This document shows positions 58,974 to 64,000 of a DNA stretch of 64,000 bases, one piece after another. The number at the start of each line of letters is the position of its first letter. Position 1 is the stretch's first letter. Below the pieces are notes generated by a model. It saw nothing but the letters and a program-made list of their open reading frames with translations, ran no database searches and was not told where the DNA came from. Origin of the DNA: Paenibacillus mucilaginosus 3016 (GTDB taxonomy: Bacteria > Bacillota > Bacilli > Paenibacillales > NBRC-103111); the NCBI RefSeq assembly GCF_000250655.1, contig NC_016935.1, forward strand, positions 7,086,001 through 7,150,000, read 5' to 3'. Both the position numbers and the translations under genes were made by a program.

Positions 58974-59858
58974 CTATCCTTCTTTAACCTCTTTGTCGTA
59001 GGCAAACACGGGATAGCAGCCCATGATGCGCACCTGGCAGCCGATCGCTTCGATCTCCTGGAAGGCCGCCGGCAGCAGCACGGTGTCCAGAGACTCTTCG
59101 ATATCAATGTAGAAAAAGTAGCTTCCGAGCTTCTTCTTCGTCGGCCTCGACTCGATCTTCGACAGGTTGATCCGCCGCCAGGCGAACGCGGAGAGCACCT
59201 GGTGCAGGGCTCCCGGATAGTCCTCGGGCAGCGTTACGAGGATGGTCGTCTTCATCCGGCTTCCCCTGCGGAGCTCCGGCTTCTCCGGGCCCACCAGCAC
59301 GAAGCGGGTGAAGTTGTTCTGGTGATCCTGCACGCCCGCAGCCAGCGTCTGCAGCCGGTAGAGCTCGCCCGCACCGAGAGGGGCCAGCGCCGCAACCGAC
59401 GCGTCCTCCCCTTCGCGGACCAGCCTGGCCGCTTCGCCGTTGCTGCCGACGGGCTCCAGCTCCACATGCGGCAGGTACCTGCGCAGGAACTGCTGGCACT
59501 GGGCCATGGTCACCCCATGGGAGTAGACCTTGCGGATCCGCGAACAGGCGCGCTCCAGATCGTCCCCATCTTCTCCCCCGTCGTAGAGCCGAAGCAGGTT
59601 GATCGAGATCGGGTACACCCATTCCGCCTGGATCGGCAGATCCACTTCATGCACCAGGGTGTCGACGTGCAGGGAGACGGACCCCTCGAACGTATTCTCG
59701 ATCGGAATGACGCTGTAGTCGGTCTGGCCCTGCTGCGTCGCGCCGAAGACATCCGGGATGAGCTTGTAGTTCACGAACTCGAACGCTTCCCGCCCGAGAT
59801 AATGCAGTGCCGACTCCTCTGTATACGTGCCCGGTCCCAGGAGAGCGACCTTCTTCAT
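58974..59858 (-). CDS. pheA: prephenate dehydratase
   Basis: Converts prephenate to phenylpyruvate, the last phenylalanine-specific step before transamination. 294 residues from ATG 59858. Features: MKKVALLGPGTYTEESALHY, SVIPIENTFEGSVSLHVDTL, HGVTMAQCQQFLRRYLPHVE, the catalytic NNFTRFVLVG (Thr-Arg-Phe motif), and a regulatory ACT domain with GALHQVLSAFAWRRINLSKI and the ESRPTKKKLGSYFFYIDIE site. It overlaps the thrB stop by four bases (ATGA). Confidence 0.96.
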   Translation of the reverse strand: MKKVALLGPGTYTEESALHYLGREAFEFVNYKLIPDVFGATQQGQTDYSVIPIENTFEGSVSLHVDTLVHEVDLPIQAEWVYPISINLLRLYDGGEDGDDLERACSRIRKVYSHGVTMAQCQQFLRRYLPHVELEPVGSNGEAARLVREGEDASVAALAPLGAGELYRLQTLAAGVQDHQNNFTRFVLVGPEKPELRRGSRMKTTILVTLPEDYPGALHQVLSAFAWRRINLSKIESRPTKKKLGSYFFYIDIEESLDTVLLPAAFQEIEAIGCQVRIMGCYPVFAYDKEVKEG

Positions 59859-60835
59859 GCCCCCACCCCACTTCTCAGGGACTTCACCCAATCAGCCAGA
59901 TCTTCCTCCGGCTGCACGGCGCGGACCGTCACGCCGGACGGCTCGGGACTCAGCCACAGGGCGGTGCACTCGATCCCTTCCCGCCCGAGCGTCTCCTTCA
60001 GATAGCCTTCGAGTTCCCTCTTGCGGGGGCTCGTGCGGTCTACGAGCGTGAAGATCGTCGGCCCCGCTCCGCTGAGGGCCGCACCGAGTGCGCCGTGCTC
60101 CGCGGCGTTCTCGAGAATGTCCGCGAGACCGGGCACCAGGGAAGCCCGGTACGGCTGATGCAGCGCGTCCTTCATCGCGCGCGGGATCATGTCGAGCCGC
60201 CCGGTGCAGAGGGCGGCCACCAGGACCGAGGAGTGGCCGACGTTGTAGACGGCCCTCTCCAGGGTAGTCTGGCGCGGCAGCACGCCCCGCGCCTTCTCCG
60301 TCGAGAGCTGGAAGTGCGGGATGGCCACCAGCACCTCCAGCTGTTCGTGCGGCTCCACGCGGATGTGCTCCGCCCGCTCCCCGTCCCAGAAGGCGACGAC
60401 GAGGCCGCCGAAGAGCGACGCCCCGACGTTATCGGGATGTCCTTCGAGCTCCGTGGCGATCTGGAACAGCTCGTCGTCGCTGAGGGGGCTGCCGATCAGG
60501 GCATTGGCTCCGGCAAGAGCGCCGACGATCGCCGCCGCACTGCTCCCGAGCCCCCGCGTCAGCGGGATATCGCTGTACATCGCGATCTCGAGCTCCGGGT
60601 GGGATACCCCCGCCTTGTCGAATACCATCTGGGCCACCTTGTAGATCAGGTTGCTCTTGTCCGTCGGCACCCCGGGCATGCCTTCGCCGATCAGGCGGAC
60701 CGAGGTCCGCTCCGCGAGGCTCATATCGATCCAAGCATACAGGTTCAGCGCCATGCCGAGCGAGTCGAACCCCGGTCCGAGGTTCGCCGTCGACGCAGGC
60801 ACCCGTACGCGCACTTTCATCCTTCCGTTCTCCAC
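59855..60835 (-). CDS. thrB: homoserine kinase
   Basis: GHMP-family kinase making O-phosphohomoserine for threonine. About 326 residues. VRVRVPASTANLGPGFDSLG is the family N-terminus, RGLGSSAAAIVGALAGANAL the ATP-binding motif, and LSGAGPTIFTLVDR the C-terminal motif. The start is either GTG 60835 (AGGAG eight bases upstream) or ATG 60820 (GGAG upstream); I prefer 60835. It lies 56 bases after hom and is coupled to pheA. thrC is not adjacent. Confidence 0.94.
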   Translation of the reverse strand: MENGRMKVRVRVPASTANLGPGFDSLGMALNLYAWIDMSLAERTSVRLIGEGMPGVPTDKSNLIYKVAQMVFDKAGVSHPELEIAMYSDIPLTRGLGSSAAAIVGALAGANALIGSPLSDDELFQIATELEGHPDNVGASLFGGLVVAFWDGERAEHIRVEPHEQLEVLVAIPHFQLSTEKARGVLPRQTTLERAVYNVGHSSVLVAALCTGRLDMIPRAMKDALHQPYRASLVPGLADILENAAEHGALGAALSGAGPTIFTLVDRTSPRKRELEGYLKETLGREGIECTALWLSPEPSGVTVRAVQPEEDLADWVKSLRSGVGA

Positions 60836-60890
60836 ACTGACTGCTCCTATTCCTTCAAGCTGCCGGATGGCTTCATGAAGCCCCCTGGGC

Positions 60891-62177
60891 TCAGCCTTCC
60901 ACCCGGTATACGCTCTTGATCGACTGTACGACATCCATCGCTTCGAACTGCTCGAGCACTTGGTTCATGGCCGCCTTGTTGGCGTCATGGGTGATGATGA
61001 TGATTTCGGCGAACGGATTGACCGCATTCGGATGCTGCAGCACCGATTCAAGAGACACGCCGTATTCAGCGAACACCTGCGTGATCTGCGCCAAGACGCC
61101 GGCCTTATCCTCCACATGCAGCAGGATAAAGTTCTTCGAAGCGATCTGCTCGTCGCTCTTCAGCTTCTTCTCATTGTAGGAGACGAACCCGCGGCGGCCG
61201 ACGATGCCGAGGTTCAGGTTGCGCACCACCGCCACGAGGTCGGCTACGATCGACGTGGCCGTAGGCAGCTCGCCTGCGCCCGCTCCGTAGAACATCGTCT
61301 CGCCTACGGCTTCCCCGTGGACATAGACTGCGTTGAAGACGCCGTTCACGGAGGCCAGCGGATGGGACTTCTTCACCATCGTCGGCTGGACGGAGATCGA
61401 GATGTGCTCATCCTCACGCTCCGCGATGCCGAGCAGCTTCACTTCGTAGCCAAGCCGCTTGCCGTAAGCGATGTCCTCTTTGCTGATCTGGAAGATGCCC
61501 TTCACGGCAACGTCCCCCAGAGCCACTTCCGTACGGAAGCCGAGCGTGCTCAGGATCGTCATTTTGCGGGCCGCATCGAAGCCTTCGACATCCGACGTCG
61601 GATTCGCTTCGGCATAACCGAGCGCCTGGGCTTCCTTCAGCACCTCGGCATAGTCCGCGCCTTCCTGGCTCATCTTCGTCAGGATGAAGTTCGTCGTCCC
61701 GTTGACGATGCCCATGATCTTCGTAATGCGGTCGGACGAGAAGCTGTCGGTCAGCGTCCGGATGATCGGAATGCCTCCGGCCACGGCCGCCTCGTAGAAC
61801 ACGTCACAGCCCTTCTCCGCCGCCTTCGCCATAATCTCCGGTCCGTGCAGCGCCATCAGGTCCTTGTTCGCCGTCACGATGTGCTTGCCGCGCTCGAGCC
61901 CCGCCAGAATCAGCTCCTTCGCCAGCTCAATGCCTCCCATCACCTCGACGAGCACGTCGATCTCCGGGTTCTCGACGACATCCCAGGGGTTGTCTGTCAG
62001 CAGATCCGGGGACACGCTGATATTCCGGGCCTTGCTCTTGTCCTGCACCAGAATCTTCACAATCTCGATCGGCGAGCCGGATTGGCTCGTCAGATCATGC
62101 TGATGGTTCTCCACAATACGGACAACACCGGTTCCTACCGTTCCGAGACCGAGCAGTCCCACATTAATCTTTTTCAT
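60891..62177 (-). CDS. hom: homoserine dehydrogenase
   Basis: NAD(P)H-dependent reduction of aspartate semialdehyde to homoserine. 428 residues: nucleotide-binding VGLLGLGTVGTGVVRIVENH, catalytic region GGIPIIRTLTDSFSSDRITK and IMGIVNGTTNFILTKMSQEG, ending with a C-terminal ACT domain (HVEDKAGVLAQITQVFAEYG). Start ATG 62177 follows AGGAGG. It follows pheB by 57 bases, linking threonine and phenylalanine branches in one transcript. Confidence 0.96.
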   Translation of the reverse strand: MKKINVGLLGLGTVGTGVVRIVENHQHDLTSQSGSPIEIVKILVQDKSKARNISVSPDLLTDNPWDVVENPEIDVLVEVMGGIELAKELILAGLERGKHIVTANKDLMALHGPEIMAKAAEKGCDVFYEAAVAGGIPIIRTLTDSFSSDRITKIMGIVNGTTNFILTKMSQEGADYAEVLKEAQALGYAEANPTSDVEGFDAARKMTILSTLGFRTEVALGDVAVKGIFQISKEDIAYGKRLGYEVKLLGIAEREDEHISISVQPTMVKKSHPLASVNGVFNAVYVHGEAVGETMFYGAGAGELPTATSIVADLVAVVRNLNLGIVGRRGFVSYNEKKLKSDEQIASKNFILLHVEDKAGVLAQITQVFAEYGVSLESVLQHPNAVNPFAEIIIITHDANKAAMNQVLEQFEAMDVVQSIKSVYRVEG

Positions 62178-62234
62178 CGTATTCCTCCTGCACGCTATAG
62201 TCAAAAAAATAATAAAGTATGGGGCTCCCGTCTT

Positions 62235-62708
62235 TTATCCCTGGCCCACCAGCACAGCACGGCTCACGCCGTCCAGCCGGTGCAGCCTCTCGAGCAGTTC
62301 CGTCACCGTATCGTTCATGACGGAGGTCTCCACGGAAACCACCACGTTCGCCACTCCCTGCAGCGGGATGCTCTGATGGATCGTCAGCACGTTGCCTTCG
62401 AGCTCCGCGATCATCGCCAGCACCTTCGACAGGATGCCCGAACGGTGCTCGAGATCGATCGAGACGGTGACGATCCGCTCGCGATCCAGCTTGCTCAGGG
62501 GGAAAATGCCGTCCTTGTACTTATAGAAAGCGCTGCGGCTCAGCTCCACCTGCTCGACGGCCTCGTGCACCGTCCTCACTTCCCCGCGGGCGAGCAGCTC
62601 CTTGGCCTGGACCGTCTTGATCAGCGCCTCGGGCAGGATATCCTGGCGAACCAGGTAGTAGCGCTCCATGCCCTGAAGATTCAATCCTGTCGCCTCTTTA
62701 TCCGGCAC
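62235..62708 (-). CDS. pheB: PheB-type ACT domain protein (UPF0735)
   Basis: A 157-residue regulator-like protein with a helix-turn-helix-like N-terminal part (HEAVEQVELSRSAFYKYKDG) and a C-terminal ACT domain (VSIDLEHRSGILSKVLAMIA, EGNVLTIHQSIPLQGVANVV). In Bacillus subtilis pheB precedes pheA; here hom and thrB lie between. Start GTG 62708 follows GAGAGGAC. The ACT domain probably senses an amino acid, but its target is not known. Confidence 0.9.
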   Translation of the reverse strand: MPDKEATGLNLQGMERYYLVRQDILPEALIKTVQAKELLARGEVRTVHEAVEQVELSRSAFYKYKDGIFPLSKLDRERIVTVSIDLEHRSGILSKVLAMIAELEGNVLTIHQSIPLQGVANVVVSVETSVMNDTVTELLERLHRLDGVSRAVLVGQG

Positions 62709-62753
62709 CCGAACCGTCCTCTCTGCGTAGACGATTGTTTTTGCTTAGTGGAC

Positions 62754-62782
62754 ATTATAACCCAGCCACCCTCCATGAGCAA
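62754..62782 (-). promoter_or_regulatory. sigma-A promoter of the pheB-hom-thrB-pheA operon
   Basis: Minus strand: -35 TTGCTC (62777-62782), 17-base spacer, -10 TATAAT (62754-62759), 46 bases before the GTG start. Confidence 0.75.
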
Positions 62783-62848
62783 TAGGCTTTCCCTTTGAAA
62801 ATATGTTAAAGTTGTAAAAGGAACCTGACCCGCAAAGGAGAGAATGTC

Positions 62849-63352
62849 ATGATCCGCGCCCGCATGCTCGCAACTGCCGTATTATTCCACGACGGGGACC
62901 TGCTGATGATGAAGCGGTCACCGAACCGCACCCTGTCGCCCGGGATGTGGGCTGCCGTCGGCGGCCACCTGGAGCCCCACGAGATCAATGACCCCGAAGC
63001 CGCCGTGCTGCGGGAGATCCAGGAAGAGACGGGGCTTCTGCCCGAAGACCTCGAGGAGCTGCGGCTGCAGTACATTCTGATTCGGCTGAACGAGCAGGAG
63101 ATCCGGCAGCAGTTCATTTATACCGCCCGGACGAAGCGGCGCGACGTTAACCTGACGGAAGAAGGCGAGCTGCACTGGATCCCGCGGGCCGAAGTGATGA
63201 ACCGGTCGATTCCCTTTATTTTCCGCCGGGTGCTTCAGCATTATTTTGACCGCGGGCCCCACCCGCACGTCTGGGTCGGTACGGCCGGCTACGACAGCGC
63301 AGGGACGGCCACCGTTCACTTCACCGAGCTGGTGGACCCGCAGCAAGTATAG
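62849..63352 (+). CDS. Nudix family hydrolase
   Basis: A 167-residue Nudix protein; the box reads GGHLEPHEINDPEAAVLREI followed by QEETGL, fitting Gx5Ex7REUxEExGU with a short insertion (GGHLEPHEINDPE), so catalytic residues are present. Start ATG 62849 follows AAAGGAG. The end includes an aromatic, His-rich DRGPHPHVWVGTAGYDSAGT. The substrate is unknown; the family includes nucleotide-sanitising enzymes. It is divergent from the pheB operon. Confidence 0.9.
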   Translation: MIRARMLATAVLFHDGDLLMMKRSPNRTLSPGMWAAVGGHLEPHEINDPEAAVLREIQEETGLLPEDLEELRLQYILIRLNEQEIRQQFIYTARTKRRDVNLTEEGELHWIPRAEVMNRSIPFIFRRVLQHYFDRGPHPHVWVGTAGYDSAGTATVHFTELVDPQQV

Positions 63353-63469
63353 GAACAAGGGGGATGCACAGCGTCCGGGGACCCGCCCGCCGCCCGAAAG
63401 TGGGCATGACGAAGGCGGCATTCGGGATCAACGGCTCCCTGTTTGAACCCAAGCCCGGCCTGCTTCCCG

Positions 63470-63515
63470 CGCCGCCCCTTCGCCGATCCGGCCGGACGGG
63501 CGGCGTTTTTGGCTT
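63470..63515 (+). terminator. probable terminator after the Nudix gene
   Basis: CGCCGCCC pairs with GGGCGGCG across a GC-rich loop, followed by TTTTT. It precedes the ABC ATPase gene by 56 bases. Confidence 0.65.
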
Positions 63516-63570
63516 GGCCCGCACCGGGAAGAGCCTATGAATGACCACGATCACAGGGAGATGAGAAACC

Positions 63571-64000
63571 GTGAACCCACAGAGAGAAGCAGACACGGCT
63601 TATGGGGATTATGCACTGCGCATGCAGGGCATCCGTTATGTAAGGGAAGACCGCGAGCTCCTCGCGGGAATCGATTGGGAAGTGCGGCGGGGCGAGCACT
63701 GGGCCCTGCTAGGGCTCAACGGATCGGGCAAAACGACGCTGCTGAACATGATCTGCGGCTACCTGTGGCCGACGAAAGGGAGCATCGAGGTGCTGGGGGA
63801 AACCTACGGAAGCGTCGACCTGCGCGACATGCGGCGCTCGATCGGCTGGGTCAGCTCCTCCCTGCAGGAGAAGCTGTATGCCAGCGACAGGACGGAGGCG
63901 GTCGTGCTCAGCGGCAAATACGCCACGATCGGCCTCTACGACCGGCCGGAGGAGAAGGACGTGCAGAAGGCTCTCTCGCTGATGGACCAGCTCGGCTGCG
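63571..64000 (+). CDS. ABC transporter ATP-binding protein, cut by window edge
   Basis: 143 codons are present and the gene continues to the right. GTG 63571 follows GGGAG. The Walker A motif is GLNGSGKTT, preceded by the A-loop region IRYVREDRELLAGIDWEV and followed by the Q-loop-like segment IGWVSSSLQEKLY. The sequence resembles the YlmA/ModF-type single ABC ATPases with a DRTEAVVLSGKYATIGLYDR stretch, often involved in molybdate- or iron-like transport or stand-alone regulation. The signature motif and Walker B lie beyond the edge. Confidence 0.88.
   Translation, partial: MNPQREADTAYGDYALRMQGIRYVREDRELLAGIDWEVRRGEHWALLGLNGSGKTTLLNMICGYLWPTKGSIEVLGETYGSVDLRDMRRSIGWVSSSLQEKLYASDRTEAVVLSGKYATIGLYDRPEEKDVQKALSLMDQLGC

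Overview
The window looks like a stretch of chromosome from a GC-rich, endospore-forming member of the Paenibacillaceae (Paenibacillus-like). The evidence is the gene order, which follows the Bacillus/Paenibacillus core block alaS - ireB - ruvX - mltG, cymR - iscS - mnmA, rarA - tcdA - aspS - hisS, dtd - relA, apt - recJ - secF - secD - comN, yajC - tgt - queA - ruvB - ruvA - ruvC - bofC and pheA - thrB - hom - pheB. Sporulation genes (gerA/B/C, cotH, cotB-like, spoVB, bofC, a SpoIID-domain protein, a SafA-like LysM protein), T-box leaders and AGGAGG-type ribosome sites with many TTG and GTG starts agree. No prophage, insertion sequence, CRISPR array, tRNA or rRNA was seen. Most genes are on the minus strand.

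Layout. 1-6.4 kb: end of a U32 peptidase gene, mltG, two DUF1292-type genes, ruvX, ireB and alaS with its T-box. 6.6-10.6 kb: a spore germinant-receptor operon in the order small membrane protein - gerB - gerA - gerC, with gerC frameshifted. 10.8-16.2 kb: an AI-2E family transporter, then cymR-iscS-PRC barrel-small zinc-ribbon protein, and mnmA facing the other way from its own promoter. 16.3-20.3 kb: a CorC/HlyC-type protein, a GH51 arabinofuranosidase with a promoter and overlapping palindromes, and a gene-free 0.9 kb with degenerate repeats. 20.3-26.2 kb: rarA, tcdA, aspS, hisS with T-box. 26.3-31.6 kb: a membrane-anchored FAD oxidoreductase, a 58-codon small gene, dtd and relA. 31.8-35.3 kb: a spore-coat island (cotH kinase, a CotG-like repeat gene, two CotB-like genes) lying between relA and apt, which are neighbours in Bacillus subtilis. 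35.4-42.4 kb: apt, recJ, a CDF-family protein, secF, secD, comN-like. 42.6-45.5 kb: spoVB, a YrbG/DUF421 protein, a TIGR04086 protein. 45.6-55.0 kb: yajC, tgt, queA, a SPOR-SpoIID protein, ruvB, ruvA, ruvC, an HNH protein and bofC. 55-64 kb: signal peptidase I, a SafA-like coat protein, MgtC, the pheB-hom-thrB-pheA operon, a Nudix hydrolase and the start of an ABC ATPase.

Five genes (gerC, recJ, secD, the SpoIID gene and the SafA-like gene) are each interrupted by what looks like a one-base indel, mostly at short homopolymers. Two of the three apparent single-base losses lie in or next to the same 9-mer CCCGCGGCG. Since recJ and secD are core genes, residual assembly error is the simplest explanation; real decay or phase variation would need raw reads to show. 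I did not find a clearly new biological system. The most interesting biology is the coat-kinase/substrate island with matched divergent sigma-K-like promoters, the four-gene germinant receptor operon, and a CDF protein lacking most of its usual metal ligands.
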